Assembly: GCF_021021555.1 (NCBI RefSeq)
Contig: NZ_JAINWA010000001.1
Location: 806,001 to 870,000 of the forward strand
Direction of reading: 5' to 3'
Source of the DNA: Teretinema zuelzerae
Lineage (GTDB): Bacteria > Spirochaetota > Spirochaetia > Treponematales > Treponemataceae
DNA: 64,000 nucleotides
Below, one piece after another: positions 34,327 through 43,257 of the stretch. The stretch's first letter is position 1; each line of letters opens with the position of its first letter. Both the position numbers and the translations under genes were made by a program. Below the pieces are notes generated by a model that worked only from the letters and a program-made list of their open reading frames with translations, was not told where the DNA came from and made no database searches.

Positions 34327-34418
34327 TTGCTTACAATTTTTGCTTACACTTTTGGTCAAAAACAGTGTATGCAAGAAGTGTAAGCAAATTATATACAAGT
34401 TGATTTACTTTGCTTACA
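34327..34418. other. Left integrase-arm-like repeats
   Basis: TTGCTTACA occurs at 34327-34335, 34340-34348 and 34410-34418, and inverted (TGTAAGCAA) at 34379-34387. The copy at 34340 continues CTTTTGGT, matching GTTTTGGT after the copy at the right end. Such spacing is typical of arm sites for a tyrosine integrase. Confidence 0.6.
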
Positions 34419-34435
34419 CTGGCTCAATTCTAGAG

Positions 34436-34738
34436 GTCAACAATCCCGCCTCATTCGCTCCGTCGTTCCGTCCCCTTCGGGCCCGTCTCTCCTCCGTTCA
34501 CGGCGCGGTATTGTTCCCAGGATTCAACTACGCATCCCCTTCCAAGGCCCCTCTTCTTGTGTTTCTCCCGTACCGCTTCCCCAAGTTGTCTCTCGAAAGT
34601 CAACAAAACCACCGTGTCTCACTTCGTCTCTCCTCCCCTCGGCGCAGCCCCTTCCTCCGCTCCTTGCCAGTCGCTCCGGTCGGGCAAGCGCCTCGCTCCG
34701 TCGTTCCTCCGTTCAACACAGTGCTTTTGTTCCCAGGA
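34436..34738. repeat. Two attC-like inverted-repeat units in a CT-rich tract
   Basis: Unit 1 (34436-34522) and unit 2 (34599-34738) both begin GTCAACAA and end TTGTTCCCAGGA. Their arms pair: AACAATCCCGC with GCGGTATTGTT, and AACAAAACCACCGTG with CACAGTGCTTTTGTT, each with one or two mismatches. Interiors differ in length but share CGCTCCGTCGTTCC. The terminal boxes do not match the integron core GTTRRRY, so the likeness to attC is only structural. Confidence 0.45.
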
Positions 34739-35189
34739 ATCTATCGTAACCGCCGCCCTTCCACCGTCTCCATTTTTCTCCCCGCCTATAAAATCCACAG
34801 CACCCCAGCCAATCAAAAACTTCGCCGCGCATCTTTGCGCGTCTCCGCCTTCGTTCGGCCCCTTCGCCCATCGGCCCTCCTGGACTCAGGCTCCCGGGTC
34901 CTCTCTCCGCGCTCAGCACCCTTTCTGCAAGGGAACCTCAAGCTCGTTTTCATCGCACCGCTTCACAGAACGGAAGACTCGTACCGCTCATCGCCTTGCA
35001 CATCTCCGCATAAAAAGCGCGCAACAATCTCGCCGCCGCAAGTCGTCCCGCTTTTCCCGCCACAGTGTCAGCCATAATCCCGCGGCCCCAAACCGCGTCG
35101 GGTTCCCTCCGCCCCTGCCGGCACCCCTTCCCCCAAACCCCTAACCCCCCGCATACCCCACAATAAGGTACCGCATTTTACTTGGGGGA
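34739..35189. other. CT-rich noncoding tract of the island
   Basis: Strongly pyrimidine-biased on the plus strand, ending in C-rich runs near 35130-35160. Long open frames exist on both strands but translate to low-complexity Ser/Pro/Arg-rich text without a ribosome site or a familiar domain. I see no gene here. Confidence 0.4.
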
Positions 35190-35600
35190 AGGGGGGCCTC
35201 TTAGGGGCTCCGGCGCGTTGCACTTGCCCGGCGTGAATTGGGGCAGCTTGTACAAGGCGGAGAGTTTTCAGTTATCAAGACTCCGTGACATTCAGCATTC
35301 ACCCGAAGCGTTACCAGGTTGCTAACCCGCTTTTCATCGCTTCTCCGTTCGCCACCTGTAAGCATGAAGCGCATTCTCTTAGCTATCCCCGGTACCGATA
35401 GCACGCGACCTTCCGGCAACATCTTACCCGGAAAGTCGGTCGGACTGCGGCCAACGGTTCTTCGAACCGTCGTCCACAGACCGACCTACAAGAAGCTAAT
35501 TCCCTAGTTGCCGGAAGGCCGCTCCCCGGAAGATTCCGTACCCGACGACATTACCTCAATCTGACAGCTTAACCCGCTGAGCCCGCCCGCTACGCGGGCG
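35190..35600 (-). ncRNA. Structured RNA region resembling a group II intron domain I
   Basis: Read on the minus strand it holds nested long-range pairings: CTTCCGGCAAC with GTTGCCGGAAG (11 bp), then inside GTCGGTC with GACCGAC, and an ACGGTTC/GAACCGT hairpin. A GC hairpin (CCCGCCCGCG/CGCGGGCGGG type) lies at the 5' side. The text GTGAATGCTGAATGTCA and GGAGTCTTGATAACTGAAAA reads like the 5' ribozyme half of bacterial group II introns from memory. No reverse transcriptase and no recognisable domain V are found, so it may be a remnant. From 35600 to 35978 I see nothing further. Confidence 0.35.
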
Positions 35601-35978
35601 GGGATTTCAAAACTTTTTACCTTCCGGAAATTTATTATCGGGGAGGGCGCGGATCCAATCGCAATTAGTCGCACCAGCGGTGACGCAAAAACGGCTGATG
35701 ACACCAAAAAACAGAAATCCCTTACACTCTCTCTCATTCATCTCTTTTTTATGTTTTTAGTGTCACCAAAGAAAAATGAAATATTAGAGGCTCATACTAT
35801 TCTCTTGAATTGTGCAGATTGATTTTTACTTGCTCACAGTGGTATTTAAACGCGCTGATATTCTCAAAATACCTTACTTTTACCGTCACCTTTAGTGTCA
35901 TCTTTTCCGTCACCGGGAAAGGGGGAGCACGGGGGGAAAGGCGTTGACGAGCCGGTAAAACGTGAGTATCCTTACTGT

Positions 35979-36158
35979 ATGGATATTGTCGCTCTCTCAA
36001 CAGCCCTTTCTCAGAACAAGGTACAGGAAGCCGCAGCGGTTCAAGTACAAAAACTTGCCATGAACTCGGCAGAAACTCAGGGCGCGGTTCTCGTCCAGAT
36101 GATGAGCGAAACCATCACCGATCCCTCACTCGGTAACCGCGTTGACATTTTCGCCTGA
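35979..36158 (+). CDS. YjfB-like putative motility protein
   Basis: The 59-residue protein starts MDIVALSTALSQNKVQEAAA and ends LGNRVDIFA. This head and tail, with helical middle VQVQKLAMNSAETQGAVLVQMM, match the YjfB motility family. In Bacillus it is a small protein linked to motility by regulation. The role here is unknown. The ATG at 35979 has no clear ribosome site; the frame is open upstream but without similarity. It is island cargo, ~220 bp before the hemerythrin gene. Confidence 0.65.
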   Translation: MDIVALSTALSQNKVQEAAAVQVQKLAMNSAETQGAVLVQMMSETITDPSLGNRVDIFA

Positions 36159-36377
36159 GCCTATTCCGGAATTTTCTACACACGACCAACCAGCCCCGAC
36201 TGCAACCTTACCTAAATCCCATGCGGATGTTTCGGCGAGTTTGTCAGTATATCCTGAACGATCTCTTCGGTTCTTTTACCCAGACAGATGCGACATGGAA
36301 AAGCCTTGTGTCGGTTTTTTTAGATATTTCTTTGCTTTATTCCGCGTATTCCATATTATTCCTAGTGGAGGGTAGTG

Positions 36378-36920
36378 ATGAAATATGCAAGCGAAGAACT
36401 CAAGAATGAGCATGAGGGTATTCTTCATGGATTAGCAATATTGGAAAAGATGGCCGATTCGACCGAGTCAGGGTCGCCTGTACCTGTAGCAGAAATCTCG
36501 GAGATGGTTGATTTTCTCAAATTATTCGCGGATAAGTGCCACCACGGAAAAGAGGAAGGAATACTCTTCCCGATACTGGAACGATACGGAGTGGCGAACG
36601 AACACGGGCCGATAGGTCAGATGCTCAGCGAACATGTCGAAGGCAGAAAGTACATTCAAGGTCTGTCTTTGTCAATCTCGAATGGCACGCTCGACACGTC
36701 GGCCTTCGTCACCAACGCGCGGCTCTATATAGAACTGTTACGCGCACACATCCAAAAAGAAAACAACGTACTGTTCCCGATGGGCGATAAAATTATTCCC
36801 GAATCAGAACAACAACGCATTCTTGATGCCTTCGAAAACCACGAGCAAACCGCGATGGGTCCCGGAATTCATGACAAACTACACGGAATGCTCGATACTT
36901 TCCAGAAGAAATACCTGTAA
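36378..36920 (+). CDS. Hemerythrin domain protein
   Basis: The 180-residue protein has the diiron ligands of a bacterial hemerythrin: [37 protein letters not shown] and [18 protein letters not shown]. It binds O2, or NO, reversibly at a two-iron site. GGAGGG lies five bases before the ATG at 36378. It is followed after 32 bp by the flavodiiron gene, so the pair probably captures and reduces O2 or NO. Confidence 0.9.
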   Translation: MKYASEELKNEHEGILHGLAILEKMADSTESGSPVPVAEISEMVDFLKLFADKCHHGKEEGILFPILERYGVANEHGPIGQMLSEHVEGRKYIQGLSLSISNGTLDTSAFVTNARLYIELLRAHIQKENNVLFPMGDKIIPESEQQRILDAFENHEQTAMGPGIHDKLHGMLDTFQKKYL

Positions 36921-36952
36921 AAAATCCTTCCAGGCGTATCAAAGGAGATACT

Positions 36953-38140
36953 ATGCATATTCCCGTAAAGAATAACGTTTCATGGGTAGGCAAAATCGAT
37001 TGGGAGCTCCAAAAGTTTCACGGTGACGAATATTCCACCACTAAAGGGTCAACCTATAACTCATATTTAATCCGCGAAGAAAAAAACGTGCTGATAGACT
37101 CGGTATGGAAACCCTACGCGAAAGAGTTTGTGGAAAACCTCAAAGCGGAAATACCCCTTGAAAAGATCGACTTCATAATCGCCAATCACGGCGAGGTAGA
37201 CCATTCGGGCGCCCTGAGCGAACTTATCAGGCATATACCGAATGTACCGGTATACTGCACTGAAAACGCAGTGAAATCGCTCACCGGCCAATACCATGAG
37301 AAATGGAATTTCCACACGGTAAAAACCGGCGACTCGATCGACATCGGCAACGGGAAAAAGCTCGTTTTCGTGGAAATGAAAATGCTCCACTGGCCGGACA
37401 GCATGGCAACCTATATGACCGGCGACAACATTCTCTTCAGCAACGACGCATTCGGCCAACACTACGCGTCGAATAGTCTCTTCAACGATCTGGTCGACAA
37501 GGGCGAACTCTTCGAGGAGTGCCTCAAGTACTACGCGAACATACTCACGCCCTTTAGCGCCCTCGTTGATAAGAAAATCCAGGAAGTACTTTCGCTCAAA
37601 TTGCCCATCGACATCATCGCCCCAAGCCACGGTGTCATCTGGAGAGATAATCCAATACAAATAGTCCAAAAGTACATTGAGTGGTGCAAGGACTACCAGG
37701 AAGACCAAATCACCATTCTCTACGACACAATGTGGGAAGGAACCCGCCATATGGCGGAGGCTATCGCAAGCGGTATCAGGGACAGTGGATGCACATCCAC
37801 TGTCAAAGTCTTTAATATTTCCAAGAGCGACAAAAACGACCTTATCACCGAAGTGTTCAAGGCGAAGCACATTCTGGTAGGCTCTCCCACGATCGGAAAG
37901 GGCATCACCCATGCAACGGCAGGATTACTTGAGATGATCGAAGGGCTTCGCTTTCGGAATAAAAAGGCCGCGAGCTTTGGCTGTTACGGCTGGAGCGGTG
38001 AAGCCGTGGCCAAGCTCAACAAGCTCTTGACCGCGTCCGGTTTCGAGCTAGTTAACGACGGTCTTAAGGCTCTCTGGGAGCCCGACGGAACGACGATAGA
38101 CCAATGCAAGGCGTTCGGGAAATCCGTGATTAATCCATAA
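36953..38140 (+). CDS. Flavodiiron protein (FprA-type)
   Basis: The 395-residue protein has the metallo-beta-lactamase-like diiron domain: NHGEVDHSG gives the HxExDH ligands, [11 protein letters not shown] another His, and [10 protein letters not shown] a late His. A C-terminal flavodoxin domain follows ([18 protein letters not shown] loop, then GSPTIGKG and GCYGWSGEA). It reduces O2 to water or NO to N2O in anaerobes, with electrons from rubredoxin or similar. AAAGGAG precedes the ATG. The stop overlaps the convergent HD-GYP gene end by 11 bp. Confidence 0.93.
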   Translation: MHIPVKNNVSWVGKIDWELQKFHGDEYSTTKGSTYNSYLIREEKNVLIDSVWKPYAKEFVENLKAEIPLEKIDFIIANHGEVDHSGALSELIRHIPNVPVYCTENAVKSLTGQYHEKWNFHTVKTGDSIDIGNGKKLVFVEMKMLHWPDSMATYMTGDNILFSNDAFGQHYASNSLFNDLVDKGELFEECLKYYANILTPFSALVDKKIQEVLSLKLPIDIIAPSHGVIWRDNPIQIVQKYIEWCKDYQEDQITILYDTMWEGTRHMAEAIASGIRDSGCTSTVKVFNISKSDKNDLITEVFKAKHILVGSPTIGKGITHATAGLLEMIEGLRFRNKKAASFGCYGWSGEAVAKLNKLLTASGFELVNDGLKALWEPDGTTIDQCKAFGKSVINP

Positions 38141-39857
38141 GCTCCTGAAACACGATCTGGAATCGGTCTTTCAACGAAATGAACACGGAGATAAGATCCG
38201 GGTCAAAGTGCGTTCCTGCGCTTCCCACGATGTGCTTGACCGTATCCTCATGCGTCCACGGCTCCTTGTACGGACGCTTGCTCCGCAAGGCGTCGTACAC
38301 GTCGCAGAGGGCTGTTATGTGCGCGGACAGTGGAATATGCTTCCCGGCGATTCCGTTGGGATAACCCGACCCGTCGAATTTTTCGTGATGGCACAGGGTT
38401 ATCGCCGCTGCCATCTCGAACTCGTCTTTACCCTTAACGATGTTATGTCCGAGTACTGTATGACTTTTCATGATGTGGAACTCTTCCGGGGTTAGCTTTC
38501 TTGGTGCCATCAAAATGGAATCAAGGATGCCCACCTTACCGATATCGTGCATTGGGGCGAACACCTCGATATCGTCGCAGTACTTTTCGTTTTTTCCAAG
38601 CTCGCGTGCGATGAGCTTCGCGAACAAACCCACCCGCTTCATATGATTACCCGTATCGTCATCTCGTAATTCCGCAAGGTCGGCTATCGTTTGATACAGT
38701 TGAATCCGGTTCTTTTGGGCGAGTTCGTGGGAGACGGTCATGTCGACAGGAAACCCGATGATGCTTTGCAGCGTTCCGTTATCATCATACACGGCATTGA
38801 CGAGGAGGCTTATCCAGACAAGGGAATTATCTTTCCGCCTATTAATCACCTCGCCCTTCCATGTTTTCACTTCCGGATTACGGATCGCCGCCCACAAGTC
38901 CTTGAACTTCATTTCGTACTCGAAGATATTCACTCCGAGGTTTTCATAGACGTCACGGCCGGGGTTAAGTATACGCGGGTTATTGCCAATCACTTCGTTT
39001 CGGGTATACCCGTACATATCAAGAAACGAGTTGTTTACCGAGATTATCTTGCCTTCGGAATCCGTTATCAGGATCGGTTGTGACGTTTTCTGAAACGCCG
39101 AGAAATACTGATTTTTCTCGTTTTCCAGCTTTTCCTGCTTGGTTATATCCTTGCAAAACGCCATTAGCTTGCCGTCTTTCAGGTTAACCACGCTTATGTC
39201 GACGGTTACTTTCTTCCCGTCCTTTCGTATAAGATGCGATATCCTCGTTGATTTATTTTTTACCTGCAGCTCGGACAAGGTGCGCTTGTGGCCCGGCACA
39301 TCCTCGGTCGACAGGACGTCCTTGATCTTCAACTTCAATAGCTCGTCTCTGTTATATCCTACTATGTCGCAGGCGGCCGAGTTCGCGTATATATAGTTAA
39401 GCGAGCTGTCGGTTATGAAAACGCCGTCAGGGGCGCTTTCGATGTATTCCCGAAGCTCTTCTTTGCTTTTCAACAATTCCTCTTCAGTTTGTTTTTGACT
39501 TGTGATATCGAAAGAAATAACGACAAAGAACTCTTTCTGCGGGGAGAATACGGATAGGTGAAACCACTTTTTCAGGGCGACAGAATAGGCTTCAAGCTCG
39601 GTGCTCTTGCCGGTGAGTGCTACTTTACCGAAGCATTCTACCCAGTTAAAGGAATCTTCGAGAACCTGCGGGACCACTTCGGAACACCGCTTCCCGGCTA
39701 CTTTTCCGGGTTCAAAGCCCAACATTTCCTCAAACACCGGATTCGTGTCAATGAATACATAATCTATGGGTTTCCCGTCAGCGTCGAGTATAATTTGGTC
39801 ATAGGAATACCCGAAGGTTGATTTTTTTAATATGATGTCTTGTATATCCGCATTCAT
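38130..39857 (-). CDS. PAS-PAS-PAS HD-GYP phosphodiesterase
   Basis: The 575-residue protein has three PAS domains (residues ~15-120, ~130-245, ~250-375; for example [20 protein letters not shown] and [21 protein letters not shown]). An HD-GYP domain follows: [31 protein letters not shown] (HD), [16 protein letters not shown] (GYP). It should degrade cyclic di-GMP in response to a PAS-sensed signal such as redox or oxygen. No TM segments, so it is cytoplasmic. It is next to the O2/NO genes on the same island. Confidence 0.9.
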   Translation of the reverse strand: MNADIQDIILKKSTFGYSYDQIILDADGKPIDYVFIDTNPVFEEMLGFEPGKVAGKRCSEVVPQVLEDSFNWVECFGKVALTGKSTELEAYSVALKKWFHLSVFSPQKEFFVVISFDITSQKQTEEELLKSKEELREYIESAPDGVFITDSSLNYIYANSAACDIVGYNRDELLKLKIKDVLSTEDVPGHKRTLSELQVKNKSTRISHLIRKDGKKVTVDISVVNLKDGKLMAFCKDITKQEKLENEKNQYFSAFQKTSQPILITDSEGKIISVNNSFLDMYGYTRNEVIGNNPRILNPGRDVYENLGVNIFEYEMKFKDLWAAIRNPEVKTWKGEVINRRKDNSLVWISLLVNAVYDDNGTLQSIIGFPVDMTVSHELAQKNRIQLYQTIADLAELRDDDTGNHMKRVGLFAKLIARELGKNEKYCDDIEVFAPMHDIGKVGILDSILMAPRKLTPEEFHIMKSHTVLGHNIVKGKDEFEMAAAITLCHHEKFDGSGYPNGIAGKHIPLSAHITALCDVYDALRSKRPYKEPWTHEDTVKHIVGSAGTHFDPDLISVFISLKDRFQIVFQELMD

Positions 39858-39896
39858 TCATTACCCTGCTTTTAAGCCAAATTCTACTCAATAATA

Positions 39897-41195
39897 GTTA
39901 GTGTACAATTCTTTCTGTAAATTGGGTTGAAAAAAGCAGGCCGATCGGGCTCAAATGGTAAGTGACCAAACCAACCATAAGGAGAACCCGATGGCCTACG
40001 AATCAGAGTATACACTTTTGGAGCAAGTGATCCAGATGCTGGCAGCGAATGGGGACAATAAATTTTCTCGTGTTATCGAAGTGGTCGTCAATGAGGCCAT
40101 GAAGATCGAGCGAGCAAAGGCTCTCAACGCCGAACCATATGAACGCACGGAAGAGCGTACTGGGCATGCCAATGGATTTAAAGACAAGACGCTCAATCTT
40201 GCGACCGGGAAAGTCCTCTTGAAAGTACCACAAGTTCGCGGGATGGAGTTTTATCCCGGCTGTATCGAGAAAGGCATGCGCAGTGAGCGTGCTCTCAAGC
40301 TCGCCATCGCCGAAATGTATGTCAAAGGAGTAAGTACCCGCAGGGTCTCGGATATCGTCGAAATTCTTTGTGGCACCGAAGTCAGCTCGTCCCAGGTCAG
40401 CAGGCTGGCAAAGGAGCTCGATGAAGAGATTACGTCTTGGAAGGCGCAGCCTGTCGGACAGATTCAATACTTGGTACTTGATGCGACCTATGAATAGGTT
40501 CGCGTCGGGTCCCAGGTGGTCAAGCAGGCGCTTCTAGTGGCTATTGGCGTTGATTACAGCGGGAATCGGCATATTCTTGACGCCGAAGTCGCGAACAGTG
40601 AGGCAGAGGTAAACTGGCGTTCCTTTCTCGAGGGTCTCGTACGACGAGGGATGCACGGCCTGCGAATGATCACCAGTGATGACCACTCAGGACTGCGCGC
40701 TGCAATCGATGCTGTCTTCCCTGGAATTCTGTGGCAACGCTGCCAGTTTCATCTGCAGCAGAATGCCCACTCCTACGTCACGAAAAAAGATGACATCCCG
40801 CTGATAGCCGCTGATATTCGGAAGGTGTTCAATGCACCTGACCGCGAGAACGCGGAACGATATTTGCAACAGCTCGTTGAAAAATATCAAAAAACCCATC
40901 CGCGTTTAGCGGCTTGGGCCGATGAGAATATACGGGAAGGATTGAGTGTATTCAACATCCCGGAGAATCACAGGAGGAAAATGCGAACATCGAATCTGGC
41001 AGAGCGCCAGATGAAGGAGATCAACAGGCGAACGAAAGTAGTAGGCGTTTTCCCGAATGCGGCCAGTTTACTTCGTCTCGCGGCTGCCATGCTGATCGAG
41101 CAAAATGACCAATGGCAGAATGATAAACGGTACTTGCCGGAGTCAAACGATCGACCTGCTTTGAACGAAATTTACAGAAAAAAGGTTGCATAATC
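39897..41195 (+). mobile_element. IS256-family insertion sequence, degenerate
   Basis: Imperfect inverted ends are visible around CTGTAAATT (39915-39923 on the left; its complement AATTTACAG at 41169-41177 on the right). They extend outward to about 39897 (GTTAGTG) and 41195 (GATTA on the complement). No 8-bp target duplication is seen, so the insertion is old or rearranged. It lies between the HD-GYP gene and the int/xis group. Confidence 0.6.
39991..41193 (+). pseudogene. IS256-family transposase with internal amber stop
   Basis: The frame is continuous from ATG 39991 (GGAG upstream) to 41193, about 400 codons, the family length, except for a TAG at 40495-40497. It follows YLVLDATYE, which contains the first catalytic Asp. 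The family has lysine there, and AAG to TAG would explain the stop. The second Asp is in MITSDDHSGLRAA, and RCQFHLQQN and RTSNLAERQMKEINRRTKVVG lie later. One base change disables it. No rescue tRNA is visible. Confidence 0.9.
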
Positions 41196-41249
41196 TGCGC
41201 CATGCCCTACGGCAACCGAGAAGAAGGCATCATCATCACATGAGATAAA

Positions 41250-41279
41250 AAAAGCGGGACTTCCAGGAGTCCCGCTTTT
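41250..41279 (-). terminator. Terminator of the int-xis operon
   Basis: AAAAGCGGGACT (41250-41261) pairs with AGTCCCGCTTTT (41268-41279) around a 6-nt loop. On the minus strand a run of seven T follows, so it ends the int-xis-small protein transcript. It could also stop readthrough from the IS side. Confidence 0.85.
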
Positions 41280-41296
41280 CACACAATCAAAAAAAA

Positions 41297-41476
41297 CTAC
41301 TTACTCTCGACCCCGCCGACATACTTGATCGAAAGACAATAACGTTTTTCGAACGACACCGGAACACCATCATGCATCTTCACATCAACGCCGAATGATC
41401 CGAATTTCTTTTCACGGAGCTGCGCTTCAATCCATGATAGAATTTCACCACGAATGTTATCGGGACTTACTGACAC
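41297..41476 (-). CDS. Small hypothetical protein after xis
   Basis: A GTG at 41476 with AAGGAGG seven bases upstream opens a 59-codon frame to TAG at 41297. The product begins MSVSPDNIRGEILSWIEAQL and ends YVGGVESK. No family is recognised. It overlaps the end of the excisionase-like gene by ten bases, and a terminator follows directly. The ribosome site, coupling and terminator make it a real gene. It may be a regulator of the island. Confidence 0.6.
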   Translation of the reverse strand: MSVSPDNIRGEILSWIEAQLREKKFGSFGVDVKMHDGVPVSFEKRYCLSIKYVGGVESK

Positions 41477-41709
41477 AGGGAAACCTCCTTGTTGCTTTCA
41501 AAACAGCACCGAGTATTCTCCTGAAGAAAAGACTCAACCTCAGTCGCCCGAAACAGGACCTTCCGCCCGACGATGACACTCGCGATCTTTCCTTCCTTTC
41601 GCCACCGATACACAGAACTCCGTTTGCAATGCATGAATGACATAAACTCCTTCATGTCCAACAGCCGCTCACCCTGAACCGACAATTCAACCAATACCGA
41701 TACCTCCAT
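41467..41709 (-). CDS. Excisionase-like helix-turn-helix protein
   Basis: The 80-residue protein has a MerR-like HTH_17 domain: LLDMKEFMSFMHCKRSSVYRWRKEGKIASVIVGRKVLFRATEVESFL. This fold is shared by excisionases and by DNA-binding helpers of integrative elements. The ATG at 41709 was chosen over the adjacent upstream Met. It lies 105 bp downstream of the integrase stop, in the same direction. An excision or directionality role is inferred from fold and place. Confidence 0.75.
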   Translation of the reverse strand: MEVSVLVELSVQGERLLDMKEFMSFMHCKRSSVYRWRKEGKIASVIVGRKVLFRATEVESFLQENTRCCFESNKEVSLCQ

Positions 41710-41814
41710 CATTCGTTATGAATCTTACAGTACCGGATTTACCCTCACTGATTGTCACCCATTTTATTAGGACACCGACACGACAAAGCAAAATTAATTT
41801 GCATACATCCCTCA

Positions 41815-43146
41815 TCAACCGACTAAAGCCGACGGAACAATCGAATTAAACATATCAGCGCTCGCAACCGCGACCTCATTTAAATCCGAATCAAGAGAAT
41901 GATCTGCATAACCGTCGAATACCGCTCGCGTCTTATGTCCCGTAACCAACATGATCTTTCGAGCTTCAAGCCGATCAGCCATCCTCGATGCATAAAAGTG
42001 CCGCCAGGAATGAAACACCACATTCCGATCTTTCCAGTACGCCCGAGCATCTTTTTTCTCCTCATCGCTCGCGCTCTCTCCCACCGACAAAACGACAAGC
42101 ATATCCTGTAAGGCATTCAAACTCATCTGCTGATCCCATGGCTCATCCTTCTTTGAACTCCAAAATACAAAGCCATCAGGGCCATGAGGATTTTCCAGAA
42201 CAAGATTACGCAACGCATCGCGAAGGCGAGGAATAATCGGAACACGTCGATCCTCGCCGGTCTTCGTACACTTAAGAAGATCCTTTCTCGACCAGGAATG
42301 AGTAACCGACAAAAAATCATCCCCTATATCCGACCCTTTCAACGCTAAAATTTCCCCGATACGCAGGCCAGTCGTCATCGCTGTTAGATTTGCAAGCATC
42401 GCACGACGATCAGGCCAATGAAGATCGAAAAGCCGTTTCGCTTCATCGGGAGTAAGAACACCCCGTTTTCTCGTCTTGTTTGAATACGACGCCAAACCGA
42501 AAGTCGGATCAGCACCTATCAAATCGTTCACGAAAGCCCACTTCAAAGCCGTAGTACCAACGGTCATAATGCGATTCAACGTAGAATGATTCAGTCCCGG
42601 ATTTTTTCCAGCAAGATCGATCGAAAAAGCCTTCACATCCTGCCGCGAAATCTCGCCTAACCGCTTACCCTTAAAATACGGAATCCAATATTTCTCCGCA
42701 CGACCATAACTTTGAGCAACGTGCGTTTTCCCCATCCTGAGCCCATGAGCATGCTTCTCCTTAACGTACGGAGAAACATCATAATCCCAAAATCGGGACA
42801 AAAACGAATCAAAAGACTCAGCACCACCGGCATCCTTAAGAACAACCGATGAAACCAAACCCTTCTCCGTCAGTACCGATCCGATTTTAGACACATCGCC
42901 AGAGGATAAATTGGATTTTTTTATGAAAGTCAGAATAGTCGCAAGATCAAGTGCATCAGAGATTTTCTTGGGTGAAGACCCACCGGTTTGAGGAAAACCA
43001 TGCTCCAGCCAACCATACACAACGGCCACAGCCTCATCCCGAATAGTCTGATGAGGCGATTTGCCAGTTAAACGCCTGCCGGTTTCTGGATTCCCCAGCT
43101 GTGCATACCAGTACTTACCGCGTCGATACAAATAAAAACGGCGCAT
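41815..43146 (-). CDS. int: Tyrosine recombinase (integrase)
   Basis: The 443-residue protein has a SAM-like core-binding domain (residues ~110-215) and the catalytic domain with the full set: Arg in MTTGLRIGEILAL, HxxR in FHSWRHFYAS, His in VTGHKTRAVFDGYADH and the Tyr in the same segment. An N-terminal arm-binding part (MRRFYLYRRGKYWYAQL) is present. Its 5' end faces the tRNA-Cys, with arm-like repeats 23-44 bp upstream of the start. It would integrate and excise the island at the tRNA. GGAGGG precedes the ATG. Confidence 0.95.
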   Translation of the reverse strand: MRRFYLYRRGKYWYAQLGNPETGRRLTGKSPHQTIRDEAVAVVYGWLEHGFPQTGGSSPKKISDALDLATILTFIKKSNLSSGDVSKIGSVLTEKGLVSSVVLKDAGGAESFDSFLSRFWDYDVSPYVKEKHAHGLRMGKTHVAQSYGRAEKYWIPYFKGKRLGEISRQDVKAFSIDLAGKNPGLNHSTLNRIMTVGTTALKWAFVNDLIGADPTFGLASYSNKTRKRGVLTPDEAKRLFDLHWPDRRAMLANLTAMTTGLRIGEILALKGSDIGDDFLSVTHSWSRKDLLKCTKTGEDRRVPIIPRLRDALRNLVLENPHGPDGFVFWSSKKDEPWDQQMSLNALQDMLVVLSVGESASDEEKKDARAYWKDRNVVFHSWRHFYASRMADRLEARKIMLVTGHKTRAVFDGYADHSLDSDLNEVAVASADMFNSIVPSALVG

Positions 43147-43168
43147 CTCATCCCTCCGTAACGGCCAG

Positions 43169-43190
43169 TTGCTTACACAACTTGCTTACA
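43169..43190. other. Right integrase-arm-like repeats
   Basis: TTGCTTACA at 43169-43177 and 43182-43190; the second continues GTTTTGGT. They match the left-end repeats at 34327-34418 and lie between the integrase and the tRNA. Confidence 0.6.
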
Positions 43191-43223
43191 GTTTTGGTTA
43201 AGACACGCCCGTTTTCGGGTAGT

Positions 43224-43254
43224 GCAAAAAAAAGTCCTTACAACGTAAGGACTT
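43224..43254 (-). terminator. Island-borne terminator of tRNA-Cys
   Basis: AAGTCCTTAC (43232-43241) and GTAAGGACTT (43245-43254) pair perfectly around AAC. On the minus strand TTTTTTTT follows. It directly follows the tRNA, replacing the host terminator now at 34126-34164. Confidence 0.85.
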
Positions 43255-43257
43255 AAA

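Noticed and set aside
34436-34738. Canonical integron attC array
   Set aside because: The ends read GTTGAC[C/T] and GTTCCCA, not GTTRRRY, and no integron integrase is in the window.
34313-35077. Plus-strand frame of 254 codons in the left part of the island
   Set aside because: Low-complexity Ser/Pro/Arg text, no ribosome site, and it runs through the integrase-arm repeats and the stem-loop units.
35201-35422. Minus-strand frame of 73 codons
   Set aside because: It lies wholly in the structured RNA region, and its codons follow the stems. It is more likely a by-product of the RNA.
36221-36409. Plus-strand frame before the hemerythrin gene
   Set aside because: No ribosome site or known family, and it overlaps the hemerythrin start.
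39889-41203. Eight-base target duplication of the IS256 copy
   Set aside because: The flanks (CAATAATA and TGCGCCAT at the best-fit ends) do not match.
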